Assembly: GCA_963733145.1 (NCBI GenBank)
Contig: CAVTCJ010000013.1
Coordinates: 186,001 to 250,000 of the forward strand
Direction of reading: 5' to 3'
Origin: JAHIKV01 sp963733145
GTDB lineage: Bacteria; Planctomycetota; Planctomycetia; Pirellulales; Thermoguttaceae
Length of the DNA stretch: 64,000 bases
How positions within the stretch are numbered: the first letter of the stretch is position 1; each line of letters starts with the position of its first letter. Under the pieces are notes generated by a model, which was not told where the DNA came from, ran no database searches, and saw nothing but the letters and a program-made list of their open reading frames with translations. Positions 51,348 through 61,594 of the stretch are shown here, one piece after another. Position numbers and translations under genes: made by a program.

Positions 51348-51953
51348 CTACCCCCACTTCACCCTCAAACACCCCAGCCACTGATGTTCCGCGTCGACGA
51401 CCGTCTGGCCGAGGCTGTTCGGCGCGGCGGCGCGGAGGACCAGGCCGGCCATCACCGGCTGCTGGCCGACCTTGACCACGCCGGCCACCGACGACCAGAA
51501 CCGTCCCCTTGCCGGCCACGCCGGGCAGTCGGGCGTGACTGAAAAACAGATGGGCGAAGCCCCGCGCTGACCTGGTTCGGCCAGCGGCGAATCAGTGGCC
51601 GATGCAAGGCCGCCACTTTGTCCAGGCCCGGTACGATCGCCTCCAGCAGCGGAGCGAGCCGGTCGTCCGGGGGCAGTTCCCGATTCAACCCCACCGGTGC
51701 CAGCACCACGGCCGCCAGCCGCACCGGCAGGTTGTAGAGTTCGAGCATGGGCGGGCCGTCGGGCGGGCCGCGGTCCTCCAGCGCAGCCACCTCGACGTTC
51801 AAGTCGGGCCGCAACGGCGCCGGCCGCCTTCCGCCGCCGCCCCAAGAGCCGCCATACGATCCACAACACAACCACGCCCCCGGCGGCCAGCGCGAGATAC
51901 GTCAGCGTCCCGCTTCCGAGCGAATCCGTCACATTTTTCAGCATGTCCGGCAT
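51348..51953 (-). CDS. Hypothetical membrane-anchored planctomycete protein, multiply frameshifted
   Basis: MPDMLKNVTDSLGSGTLTYL then AGGVVVLWIVWRLLGRRR, a membrane helix at about residues 23-42. Coherent pieces in other frames follow: PMLELYNLPVRLAAVVLAPV, ALHRPLIRRWPNQ, GFAHLFFSHARLPGVAGKGT and GQQPVMAGLVLRAAAPNSLG with HQWLGCLRVKWG at the end. Three one-base shifts (about 51840, 51570, 51500) restore one frame of about 200 residues that matches a planctomycete group without known function. Either truly decaying or badly resolved in the assembly. Confidence 0.5.
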   Translation of the reverse strand: MPDMLKNVTDSLGSGTLTYLALAAGGVVVLWIVWRLLGRRRKAAGAVAARLERRGGCAGGPRPARRPAHARTLQPAGAAGGRGAGTGGVESGTAPGRPARSAAGGDRTGPGQSGGLASATDSPLAEPGQRGASPICFSVTPDCPAWPARGRFWSSVAGVVKVGQQPVMAGLVLRAAAPNSLGQTVVDAEHQWLGCLRVKWG

Positions 51954-51973
51954 GGTCTGATGAACCGAACTCC

Positions 51974-52186
51974 AAGTAGGTTATGCTTTAGCATAACAGA
52001 TGATGGTTGATGTTATGCCATTAGTTTTTGGGATTGAGAAATCGTCCTCAATCTTTGACGGTCTTGGGTCTTGGGTCTTAGGTCTTGGGTCTTAGGTCTT
52101 GGCACGAAGACCCAAGACCTAAGACCCAAGACCCAAGACCACAATTGGTTGCGGCTACGCCGCGCTAGGCTGAAGCATAACCTACC
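51974..52186. repeat. Nested palindromic block with CTTGGGTCTTAGGT tandem core
   Basis: Outer arms GTAGGTTATGCTTTAGCATA (51974) and GCTGAAGCATAACCTAC (52170-52186). Inside, GTCTTGGGTCTTAGGTCTTG units (52061-52100) face their complement (CCAAGACCTAAGACCCAAGA, 52110-52140). Tandem and inverted at once, like 17411. Nothing else in 51954-52308 looks like a gene. Confidence 0.8.
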
Positions 52187-52308
52187 GATTTACCCCCCAA
52201 TACGCCGCGTGGACGCGGCGGCTTAACGGGTTGTAGGGTGCGTGAAACGCATCATGTGCCTACAGTAATCATCATCCTATATCCTTCCCCTTCCGGCAAC
52301 CCACCGGG

Positions 52309-55017
52309 TCAGCGGCGGGCCGTGGCGGCGGAGGGGACGAGGACTTGTATCGCCACGTCGTCGAGCCAGGCCTCGCCCAGCCCCGACAACTCGAAGGTGA
52401 CGTACACCGGTCCCGAATGGGGCGCCACGCGATAGAGGGCGAACTTCCGCCAGCCCTCGGTGCGGCCGATGCGGTCGGCCAGGGCCTCGCCGCCGAGCGA
52501 ATCGACGATCATCAGTCCATCCGAGCCGGCTTCGATCGGGGCCGGCACCCGCACCCAGCCGTGGATGCAAACGATCGCCCCGGCTTCGACGTTTACGGCG
52601 GGACTCGTCAGTATGACTGGGGGGCTGTCCAGGGCCGTGGGCGGATTCTTCGCATCGGCCGCCGCGGCCGACATCCGCAGCCCGAACCGCCCGCTGAGGG
52701 CCGACTGCGGCGCCAGATCGACCGCCGTCCGCACGTTCGGATCGGCGCGGAACAGATTTCGCCAACCGGCGTGCAGCATCGCGCCGACGTCCTCGAAGTC
52801 GCCGCCGCCGAGCAGGTTCGCGCCGAACCGTCCGGCCGTCAAGCGGTCGATCATTCGCCAGTGGAAGGGCAAGGTCTCGAAGCCGAGCGCGCCCGGACTG
52901 GTGGCCGGCGAGACCAGCCCTTTTCGGGCGGCCTCCCAATAGGCGCGTTCGACCTGGCGCAGGGACTGCATTGCCCGGCGGGCGTCGAGCACGGCGGCGG
53001 AGAAATCGGCGGCGGCGTTTTTGGCGTCGCACTGCTGCAGACTTTTGCGCGCGGCCTCGAACCACTCCGGCGCGGCGACGATCGGTGTGCGCTGGGCAAG
53101 GCGTCCGGCCAGCGAACGGACGGTGTCGTACTGCTGGGCGGCCAAGGCCCGCTGCAACTCGGCCGCGCGGCGACCCGACTGAGCCACGCGGCGATTGACC
53201 GCGCCGACAATCAGCGGATCCTGGGCCATCAAGACCTGGGCGGTCAGGTCGAAGTCGTCGAGTGTAACGCACACGCCGCCGGCGATCCGTTGCCGCCGCA
53301 GCGGCTGAACCCCGCTGGGCGACATGAGATAGGCGTTGCTGGCCTCGGGCAAGCCCGGCACAATCAGCGACAGATTTTCCGTGGCCGATTTCGCCGGAAC
53401 GCACTGCGCGTCGGGCGACGTCCAGATCGGCAGCAACAATTGCGCGCGATTGACGCCGAGCACCGATCCGGAAACTTCGGGATGGTTTGCCTCGGCCGTG
53501 GCGGTGAGGCGGCCCGCCGCCGCCCAAGGCTCGATCAGCCCCAGTTCCAAGTTGAGCAGTTCGAGGGTCATTGCCCGACGCCGGGTATCCGGGTCCTGCA
53601 CGTCGAGCGGCGAATCGGAAAGGAACAGCAATCCTCGGCTGCCGGCCGCAACGGCCGTATAAGCCAACAGCCGGACCTGCTCGGGCGAAACCGAAAGGGG
53701 CGGGGCGCCGTCCGGCGCCAAAGCCGCAATCTGACCTCGCAAGGCCTCGCTGGGTTGCGTCTGCACGGTCGTCCAGATGGGGGCGCCGAGGCTGGTCAGC
53801 AACTGCTGACGGCCGAGCCACTTGGCATAGGCGGACATTTCGAGGCTCGTGCCCAACGGCCGGCGGTCCAGCAGCACCAGGTCCGTGGCCCGGCTGTATC
53901 CGCGGAGTTCCCTGGTCGGTTGGCAGATCAAGGGGCGATGGCTGCGGCGGTCCGCCGCGCGGACCTGTCGGGCCCAAACGCGGGTGGCTTCGAGCTCCGC
54001 CTCATCCAACTTCCCACCGAGGTCCCAGGCCAACACGCCATCGAACGAAGGCCCGATGTCGAACAACGAAGCCTCGGCCGTCGGACGCGGCGGGGGACAG
54101 ATCAACCAGAGCCCCAAACGGTCCGCCTCTTCGAGCAGCTCCGGCGCCGGCTGCCGCTTGAGCGAAACGGTGTTGAAACCGAGCTTCTTCAGCACCGCCA
54201 ACGGCTCGCCGCAATGCTGGACGATCCGCGGAAACATTGGTCGATCATCGACCAACAGCACTCCGCCCACCAGTTTCACCGAATGTCTCGGTGGTCGCGG
54301 TCCGGCTGGGGCAATCTGCGAGGCTGGAGGAAGCCGGACGACGTCGAGCGGCGGGAGGCTTTCGAGCGCAGCCGGCGGCGCGGTGGACGGCTGCCCGCCC
54401 AGCGTTGCGTAGCCGGCGACTTCCAGATCGTCGATCCACACGTTGGCCGTTCCCGGCCCGCTGAAGACGTTCAACAGCACCGCGTCGAGATACGCTTCCC
54501 GATCGTCCACCTGGGGGCCGAGTTGCAATCGCAGGACGTGGACTTGCCGGGTGAGCAATTTCGGGATCCCCTCGATCCGCAATTGTTGCCAACGTCCCAC
54601 GGCCGTGTATGATTCGCCGGGAATTATTGTCGCCACCGGTTTGCCGGTCCGCTTATCGATTGTTCGGGGCAAGACAATCCGGACCAGGAGTTGTAAGCCG
54701 GAGCGATCAGATTTAACCCACACGCTGGGCGCCAGTTCGTCGATGACCGGAGGGCGGCCGACGTCGTGGGCAACGTAGACGTGCGTTCCGCCGCCGGCTT
54801 CGAGCCGCAACCACTCGCAACCTTTGCCGGAATGGGCGTTGCCTTGGAGGCGTTGGTGATCGAGGAATTTATATTGTGCGTCGCCGCCGGCGTCGCGCAG
54901 GATGTCTGCGGAGTCTCGAAGTCCTCGTGCCAGGCCCCGAGCGCACCGCGCCCCGGCGGCCAAGACGACGGCCGTCAACAGCAGAGCGGCCAGGATTTTT
55001 CCAGGGGCAAAGGGCAT
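52309..55017 (-). CDS. Large secreted protein, function unknown
   Basis: 902 residues. Signal/anchor GKILAALLLTAVVLAAGARC; a beta-sandwich jelly-roll (residues 60-215, EWLRLEAGGGTHVYVAHDVG; VWIDDLEVAGYATLGG); a possible TIM-barrel region (VDDRPMFPRIVQHCGEPLAV and LKKLGFNTVSLKRQPAPELL; GVLAWDLGGKLDEAELEATR) as in glycoside-hydrolase-like planctomycete proteins; then a helical part and a second carbohydrate-binding-like jelly-roll at the C-terminus (NVEAGAIVCIHGWVRVPAPI; FELSGLGEAWLDDVAI). No catalytic acid pair is certain. Intact. Divergent from the 55273 gene. Confidence 0.6.
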   Translation of the reverse strand: MPFAPGKILAALLLTAVVLAAGARCARGLARGLRDSADILRDAGGDAQYKFLDHQRLQGNAHSGKGCEWLRLEAGGGTHVYVAHDVGRPPVIDELAPSVWVKSDRSGLQLLVRIVLPRTIDKRTGKPVATIIPGESYTAVGRWQQLRIEGIPKLLTRQVHVLRLQLGPQVDDREAYLDAVLLNVFSGPGTANVWIDDLEVAGYATLGGQPSTAPPAALESLPPLDVVRLPPASQIAPAGPRPPRHSVKLVGGVLLVDDRPMFPRIVQHCGEPLAVLKKLGFNTVSLKRQPAPELLEEADRLGLWLICPPPRPTAEASLFDIGPSFDGVLAWDLGGKLDEAELEATRVWARQVRAADRRSHRPLICQPTRELRGYSRATDLVLLDRRPLGTSLEMSAYAKWLGRQQLLTSLGAPIWTTVQTQPSEALRGQIAALAPDGAPPLSVSPEQVRLLAYTAVAAGSRGLLFLSDSPLDVQDPDTRRRAMTLELLNLELGLIEPWAAAGRLTATAEANHPEVSGSVLGVNRAQLLLPIWTSPDAQCVPAKSATENLSLIVPGLPEASNAYLMSPSGVQPLRRQRIAGGVCVTLDDFDLTAQVLMAQDPLIVGAVNRRVAQSGRRAAELQRALAAQQYDTVRSLAGRLAQRTPIVAAPEWFEAARKSLQQCDAKNAAADFSAAVLDARRAMQSLRQVERAYWEAARKGLVSPATSPGALGFETLPFHWRMIDRLTAGRFGANLLGGGDFEDVGAMLHAGWRNLFRADPNVRTAVDLAPQSALSGRFGLRMSAAAADAKNPPTALDSPPVILTSPAVNVEAGAIVCIHGWVRVPAPIEAGSDGLMIVDSLGGEALADRIGRTEGWRKFALYRVAPHSGPVYVTFELSGLGEAWLDDVAIQVLVPSAATARR

Positions 55018-55220
55018 CTTGCGGCGTGGCAGAAAAACAACACTTTCCAGCCCGACGTTGCTTAGACGTAAGTGATGCTTGTATCAGGATTTGCGAAAAG
55101 CATCCAGATCAAACGTGGCGTCAAGTAAACATCGGGGTCGGAGGCGGAGCGGCGTTGGTTTGCGTAACATGTTGTCGCTTATAGGTTTGCGTAATTTCGT
55201 CCGTCGCCGGGAAGGCTCCG

Positions 55221-55240
55221 GCACGCAGCGTGCTTTTTTT
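55221..55240 (+). terminator. Short hairpin with T-tract upstream of 55273
   Basis: GCACG/CGTGC with a 3-base loop and seven T residues. It lies in a leader on the plus strand only 33 bases before the next gene, so it could be a terminator for an upstream transcript or an attenuator. Confidence 0.5.
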
Positions 55241-55272
55241 CCTCGGTGTCATCAGCACCGAAGGAGCACCAA

Positions 55273-55551
55273 ATGAGCGAACCGACCCGTACGATCAACA
55301 CCGAAGAAATCCCCCGCGAAGTCCTCGATCTGGCTGAGGTCATCGGCACGCTGCCGGATGAGTTGCGCCGCACGGTCGAACCGGTGCTGAACCGGGTGAT
55401 CGACAGCAACCGCCGTCGCCGCCGCATTCTATCTCTGGTTCAAGACGCTCTGAGCCAATTGCGGCTGGACATGAAATACCTGGCCTTCGATCTGGAGGCT
55501 ACCCGTCGGGAGCGGGACGAGTTCCGCCGCAAGCTCGAAGAATCGGCTTGA
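55273..55551 (+). CDS. Small coiled-coil protein
   Basis: 92 residues, MSEPTRTINTEEIPREVLDL then VVNRVIDSNRRRR-like basic stretch (NRRRRRILSLVQDALSQLRL) and a C-terminal helix FDLEATRRERDEFRRKLEES with heptads. Conserved in Planctomycetota as a small protein of unknown role. AAGGAG seven bases before the ATG supports this start over the one nine codons upstream. Confidence 0.7.
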   Translation: MSEPTRTINTEEIPREVLDLAEVIGTLPDELRRTVEPVLNRVIDSNRRRRRILSLVQDALSQLRLDMKYLAFDLEATRRERDEFRRKLEESA

Positions 55552-55689
55552 ACCGCTCATTTGGAGGGGTTGTGGGCAGGCCCTGGTTGCCCTAGGATGA
55601 AGTAAATAGGCCATATTTGGCGGCCGGCGAATTATATCGGGCATCATTCGTTCTTCATCCGTTTGTTATTGTGTGGAAATGGAATCGGA

Positions 55690-57192
55690 ATGGCATACCA
55701 GACTGCCGAGCAAGTCGCTCAGCGCGCTTTCGACCTGGGCCTATTGGACGAACGCCAACTGCGGGACGTTTGGGGGTCGTTTGGCAGCCATAACGTTCCC
55801 ATGGAGGATTTCCTTCAAGTCCTCGTCCGCCGCGAGTTTTTGACCAATTACCAGGTTGAGCGCCTGGTAAAAGAGGAGCGGACCGGATTCTTCTTCGGCG
55901 ACTACCGGGTCCTCTACCTGGTGGGGGCCGGCACCTTCGCCCGGGTCTATCGCGCCGTCCATCGCAAAACGGGCCAGATCGTGGCCCTGAAGGTGCTCCG
56001 CAACCGCTACAGCGAGAACCGCACCCAGGCCGGATTGTTTGTCCGCGAAGGCCGGGTAGGCTGCGCACTTCGCCATCCAAACATCGTCCCCACTTTCGAA
56101 GTCGTCTCCGAGGGAAAAATCCACTTCCTGGTAATGGAGTTCATCGAGGGGCGCAACTTGCGGGAGTTCGTCCGCATCCGCAAGAAACTCGAACCCCTCG
56201 AAGCCACCGAGATGATGGCCGGGATCGTTGACGGCATGAGGTACGCCTTCGAGAAGGGACTGACCCACCGCGACTTGAAGATGAACAACATCCTCGTTTC
56301 CAGCCGCGGCGAGGCGAAGATTGTGGACTTCGGCCTGGCCTCGATGGACGAGACCCTCACCGACGAGGCGATTGCCGATCTGCCCAACACCAGAACGGTG
56401 GACTACGCCGCCTTGGAACGCGCCACGGGCGTGCGAAAGGACGACGTGCGGAGCGACATTTACTTCCTCGGCTGTATTTATTACCACATGCTGACCGGCC
56501 GGCCGCCGTTGACGGAGACCCGCGACCGGATACAACGGCTGAGCAAACAGCGGTTTCTTGAGGTGGTTCCAATCCAGAAGACCGATCGCACGCTCCCCGC
56601 CGGCGTGACTATCGTGGTCAACAAGGCAATGGCCCTCGATCCCAGCCGCCGCTACCAGTCGCCCGCCTCGATGTATACCGACCTGCGAACGGCGGTCAGG
56701 CGTCTTTCGGAGGGCGACACGGAACCCGAAGCGGCGGAAATGCCCGGCATTTCGCACCCATCTCGCCGCCGTTCGATCGTCCCGGCCACCGACACCGGCC
56801 GGTCGGTCATGGTCGTCGAATCGGACATGCAGATGCAGGACCTTTTCCGCAAGGGTTTCAAGCAGGCGGGATACCGCGTTTTGGTTACGGCCGATCCGTC
56901 CCGGGCGGCCGGCCGTTTCCGCCAAGACTCTTCGGTGGCCGACTGTGTGCTGTTCAATGCCCAGCAAATCGGGAAGAGCGCTCTGAAAGTGTTCAACGAA
57001 GTGGGCGAGGACGAGCGGACAAAGGCGGTTCCGGCGATCTTGCTCTTGGACGAAAGCCAGGAGAAGTGGAAATCGCAGGCCCAAACCAATCGGCACCGCA
57101 TAGTGCTCACTATGCCCCTCACCATGCGTCAACTCCGCACCGCCGTGGGAAAATTGCTGCCGGCCGATGCCAAGGCGGCCGAAGGCCGTTGA
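55690..57192 (+). CDS. Hanks-type Ser/Thr protein kinase fused to a receiver-like domain
   Basis: 500 residues from MAYQTAEQVAQRAFDLGLLD. A short N-terminal helical domain (to about residue 65) is followed by the kinase: GAGTFARVYRAVHRKTGQIV (Gly-loop), ALKVLR (Lys), HRDLKMNNILV (catalytic loop), DFGLAS (DFG) and DIYFLGCIYYHMLTGRPPL. After a linker, residues 375-495 (MVVESDMQMQDLFRKGFKQA; AVPAILLLDES) form a CheY/receiver-like fold in which the phospho-acceptor Asp position is not clear. The fusion suggests kinase output or input through a pseudo-receiver. No TM helix. Confidence 0.88.
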   Translation: MAYQTAEQVAQRAFDLGLLDERQLRDVWGSFGSHNVPMEDFLQVLVRREFLTNYQVERLVKEERTGFFFGDYRVLYLVGAGTFARVYRAVHRKTGQIVALKVLRNRYSENRTQAGLFVREGRVGCALRHPNIVPTFEVVSEGKIHFLVMEFIEGRNLREFVRIRKKLEPLEATEMMAGIVDGMRYAFEKGLTHRDLKMNNILVSSRGEAKIVDFGLASMDETLTDEAIADLPNTRTVDYAALERATGVRKDDVRSDIYFLGCIYYHMLTGRPPLTETRDRIQRLSKQRFLEVVPIQKTDRTLPAGVTIVVNKAMALDPSRRYQSPASMYTDLRTAVRRLSEGDTEPEAAEMPGISHPSRRRSIVPATDTGRSVMVVESDMQMQDLFRKGFKQAGYRVLVTADPSRAAGRFRQDSSVADCVLFNAQQIGKSALKVFNEVGEDERTKAVPAILLLDESQEKWKSQAQTNRHRIVLTMPLTMRQLRTAVGKLLPADAKAAEGR

Positions 57193-57349
57193 ACAGGGGC
57201 AAAACTCCGGGAGGATTGACGCATTCCGCCCGAGCGCTATAATTCTCTGCGGCAAGTAATTGCCGCGGCATGATTTGTAGTTCCGGCTTGGGCCGATGGG
57301 GGGCAGGAAAGTCTGCGGAAGTCTTGCATCCCGCCAAAGCTGGAATTGG

Positions 57350-57466
57350 TTTCTGTTTCGGAAAGGGTGCGTAGGGTGGGACAAGCGAAGCGCGGTCCCA
57401 CCAATAATGGCGAAAAGCATGGTGCGACCGCGCTTCGCTTGTCCCACCCTACGATCCACAACAGAA
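57350..57466. repeat. Palindromic element, GTAGGGTGGG family, copy 9
   Basis: TTTCTGTTTCGGAAAGGGTG and GATCCACAACAGAA ends; inner arms GTAGGGTGGGACAAGCGAAG and complement. Very similar to copies 1 and 3. It lies about 70 bases upstream of trxA. Confidence 0.9.
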
Positions 57467-57538
57467 TCGAATTAGATCGGCTTATGTCCTTCCGCTGGGT
57501 GGCAGCTACACAATGGAGACTTTGAGGAGAACTGGAAT

Positions 57539-57865
<327 letters not shown>

Positions 57866-58046
57866 CGGTCGCCGCGATATGGTCATGGGCGAGATGCCGT
57901 CTTCTTCTGTCTATTTTCAGATCTGTTTGGGAATTTGGGTAAATATCGGCTGTCAGAATCGCCGATGAAGCAAGTTGGGTAAACCTTGCCGATTGCGCGG
58001 AATATATCGCGCGAATGGGCCTTTCGACCCCTACTCGCTTCGACCA

Positions 58047-59243
58047 ATGACCAAGGCCGGTTCTACGCCATCGACTGAAACGCAGGGGTTGCGTCAAGCT
58101 CCACCCGCACAGGGCCGGACGTTGACGGCTTCCACCCGCGTCGATGCCCCGCACGAAATGGCCGCTTCAATTTCAGCGGCCGGGGCGGACGTGCTCGCGG
58201 CTCCCGTTGCAGCGCCCGCCGACGATTCGCCGGCCGAGCAACTCCGCCTCGAAACCCTTCAGTTGGCCGCATATCTTCGCAGTCGGCAGAAGGAGTTGGA
58301 TGCCCGCGAAGCGGAACTAAACTCGCACATCGCCAGTTGCGATTCGCAAACCAGGGCCGCTCGGCTTTGGCTCGAGCAACGCCAGGCCGATCTGGCCGCC
58401 GCGGACGCGGCGTTGGACGGACAACGGCAAGAGTTGACCGCGCGGACCATAACTCTGGACGAACGGGAAGCCGAGTTGACGCGGCGGCGGCGGGAGGTTA
58501 CCGGGCAAGAGCAAGCGTTGTCGCAACGGCAGCAGGCGCTGTCCCGGCGGGAGCGGGAGTTAGAGGAGCGATTGGAGCGGTTGGCCGTCGCCGAGACCGC
58601 ACGCGATAGAAACGGAGAGGAAGCCGCCCAACGTTGTGCCGACGTGCAGCGGCAGGCGGCCGTAGACGAACGGTTGGCGGCCGAGCACCGCCGCGCGGCG
58701 GACGACCTGGAACGGAAACGTCAAGCCGTGCAACGCCGCGCCGAACACGTGGACAAATGCCAGGCTTCCCTGCGGCAACTCCGCGAGGAACTGGCCCGCA
58801 TGCACCGCGAGACGTTGGAAATTCGACTGGCGACCGAAGATCTCTGGGTGCAGCTTTCCGGCGCCGCGCCGCCGGCGGCGTTGACCCGCTCGCTCGGCCG
58901 CATCCGCACCCGGCTGGCCGAGCAGTACGCACAAGCAAACGCCGAATTGGCCGGGCAGAAAAAACAGTTGGAAACAATCCGCGGCCGACTCAACGCACAA
59001 CTCGAGAAACTGCTCGAACAAAAAAGGCTCTTTGAGCAGTGGGCCGCCGCGCGTGGGCGCGATTGCGAAACGCAGGCCGCGCAGTTGATCGCCCGCGAAG
59101 AACAACTGCAACGCGAAGAGGACCAGCTCCGCGCGGAAGCGGATCGCTGGCGAACGGAGCAGGCGGCCTTCCAGCGCGAACTGCGGCAGTGGAAATCGCG
59201 CCCTTCCCACCGCCGCCGCGAAAACGCCACCGCGGCCCGATAG
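58047..59243 (+). CDS. Long coiled-coil protein
   Basis: 398 residues (ATG 58047, chosen over 57975 because the extension is not protein-like). Almost entirely Ala/Glu/Arg/Gln-rich helix with heptads from residue 85 on (RSRQKELDAREAELNSHIAS; ERKRQAVQRRAEHVDKCQAS; REEQLQREEDQLRAEADRWR). There is a short low-complexity head (residues 1-75). No signal or TM. Similar proteins in Planctomycetota are of unknown function; a structural filament or partition-type role is possible. Confidence 0.7.
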   Translation: MTKAGSTPSTETQGLRQAPPAQGRTLTASTRVDAPHEMAASISAAGADVLAAPVAAPADDSPAEQLRLETLQLAAYLRSRQKELDAREAELNSHIASCDSQTRAARLWLEQRQADLAAADAALDGQRQELTARTITLDEREAELTRRRREVTGQEQALSQRQQALSRRERELEERLERLAVAETARDRNGEEAAQRCADVQRQAAVDERLAAEHRRAADDLERKRQAVQRRAEHVDKCQASLRQLREELARMHRETLEIRLATEDLWVQLSGAAPPAALTRSLGRIRTRLAEQYAQANAELAGQKKQLETIRGRLNAQLEKLLEQKRLFEQWAAARGRDCETQAAQLIAREEQLQREEDQLRAEADRWRTEQAAFQRELRQWKSRPSHRRRENATAAR

Positions 59244-59271
59244 TGAACTGTCCATCTTGACTTTACCAGTT

Positions 59272-59356
59272 GGGTGCCACTGCTGGCTTGTCCAGCAGTG
59301 CCGGAAACACGGGTGACCGGCCCTTTCCACTGCTGGACAAGCCAGCAGTGGCACCC
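59272..59356. repeat. Palindromic element, GGTGCCACTGCTGGCTTGTCC family, copy 2
   Basis: GGGTGCCACTGCTGGCTTGT faces ACAAGCCAGCAGTGGCACCC. The arms are identical to the 62390 copy, with different loops. Confidence 0.9.
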
Positions 59357-59378
59357 CCTGGCGAGAGACATGCGGGCA

Positions 59379-59406
59379 AGCCGCCGTGCCGGCGGCTGCT
59401 AAACGG
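59379..59406. repeat. Half unit, GTTTAGCGGCCGAC family
   Basis: AAGCCGCCGTGCCGGCGGCT followed by GCTAAACGG; one arm only, next to the 59272 palindrome. Confidence 0.7.
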
Positions 59407-59494
59407 CGTTGCCCAACTCAGAACAAAACCGGCCCACGGGTTGCGCCCCGTGGGCCGTGTAATTCTCCGCCGATGTCCGCCCGTCCGCCGTCCG

Positions 59495-60307
<813 letters not shown>

Positions 60308-60533
60308 GATCCTGTTCCTCCGCTTTAGTATGTCCAACAGACCCATTCGTTTCACATTATACGCCGGCGATCCATGCCTCCGCATATATACAAGGTAATC
60401 AGTGGAAGGGAAAAAGCCAAGCAGAAAATGCGGATTATGAGGGATAGAGGCCCGCTTCACCCCACTTGTTGGGGGTCGCCTCCGTTCGCCCCCCCTTAAT
60501 CTGCACCGTAAACTGAGTACAATATGAAGTTAT

Positions 60534-60971
60534 ATGACGAAGTCGCCATCGAATGCCCCCGCTAATTCTTCCCAGAATTCAGGTCCGGTCCGCTCCGCAT
60601 CGGGGCTGCAACGAGCCTTGTTGGCCGCCCAAACCGCCGAAGACAATCGCGGCACCGACATTGTCGTGCTCGACACCCGAGAATTGACCTCCATCTTCGA
60701 CTATTTCGTAATCGCCACGGGCACGAGCCGGCGGCAAATCCACGCCATGAGCGAGGAGATCGACCATGCCCTGGAAGATCGGATGGGCGACCGCCGGCTG
60801 GGTATCGAGGGCTACGAGGAGAGCCGCTGGATTCTACTGGACTACGGCGACGTGGTGGTCCATCTCTTCGAGCCTGAAACTCGCGGCTACTACGCCCTGG
60901 AAGACCTCTGGGGCCATGCCAAGCGCGTGCCCCGAAACGCCGACAAAGCAGCTTCGGACGGCAGCGCATAG
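60534..60971 (+). CDS. rsfS: Ribosomal silencing factor RsfS
   Basis: 145 residues. RsfS binds L14 and blocks joining of ribosomal subunits in slow growth. The domain covers AEDNRGTDIVVLDTRELTSI, FDYFVIATGTSRRQIHAMSE (conserved DYFVI-TG-S), GYEESRWILLDYGDVVVHLF and YYALEDLWG. A 25-residue polar head precedes it. Intact. It stands apart from any nadD or nucleotidyltransferase gene. Confidence 0.93.
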   Translation: MTKSPSNAPANSSQNSGPVRSASGLQRALLAAQTAEDNRGTDIVVLDTRELTSIFDYFVIATGTSRRQIHAMSEEIDHALEDRMGDRRLGIEGYEESRWILLDYGDVVVHLFEPETRGYYALEDLWGHAKRVPRNADKAASDGSA

Positions 60972-61594
60972 CCAGTTTCGGCCGAAAAACAGCCCACCGG
61001 GAGAGCATCGCGGGCAAGAACAGCAAGTGGGCGCACGCAGACTCGAACCCCCCCAAAAATCATCGGAAAAGGAGGGGTTCTCCGAATCCGGCGGCACAGA
61101 ATACGGCACAGTTGGCTGTGAATCTGTTCCGACCGAGTGTGCGGCAAATATGACTGGCGCGAACAATCGGGAGGCTGTATAGCTTGGGTTAGGCATTGTC
61201 CGACAATTAACTACCGACTTTGGTCACTTGCAGGAGGCGACTCCTGTCGCCGATTGCCGCGGAAACAAGCCCAAATCGGCGACAGGAGTCGCCTCCTGCA
61301 ATCGCGGAATTCCGGTGACTTATTGTCGGACAATGGCGGCCCACGGATTATCGATGAAATGACGTTTTCCCGCCGAAAAATGGACCAGTCCCCTGCCGCT
61401 CCGTGAACGGTTACGAATTAAGGGTGCCAGAAAATCTGGCCGCACACCCACGCTGAGAAGGCGTTGCAATACAGCAACCTCCTGCTAGAATGCGACTTGC
61501 GAAAAGCGTCTATCTGCGCGTTAGGCCGCATATCTGACGCCTACAGGTTATTGGCAGAGACTCCCTATGCACAAAGCAACTGAGGGATCGATTC
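60972..61594. other. Intergenic stretch with one nested palindrome
   Basis: No supported gene. Between 61020 and 61170 a frame gives RLEPPQKSSEKEGF, reminiscent of low-complexity tails near integrase genes, but no integrase core is present. The nested palindrome at 61195-61334 is listed separately. Confidence 0.4.
61195..61334. repeat. Nested palindrome, GCAGGAGGCGACTCCTGTCG core
   Basis: ATTGTCCGACAAT (61195) and ATTGTCGGACAAT (61322-61334) form outer arms; the inner palindrome GCAGGAGGCGACTCCTGTCG to CGACAGGAGTCGCCTCCTGC spans 61230-61299. Confidence 0.85.

Noticed and set aside
60972..61182. Tail-like frame (RLEPPQKSSEKEGF) hinting at an integrase or att site
   Set aside because: No integrase core, tRNA or attachment repeat accompanies it.
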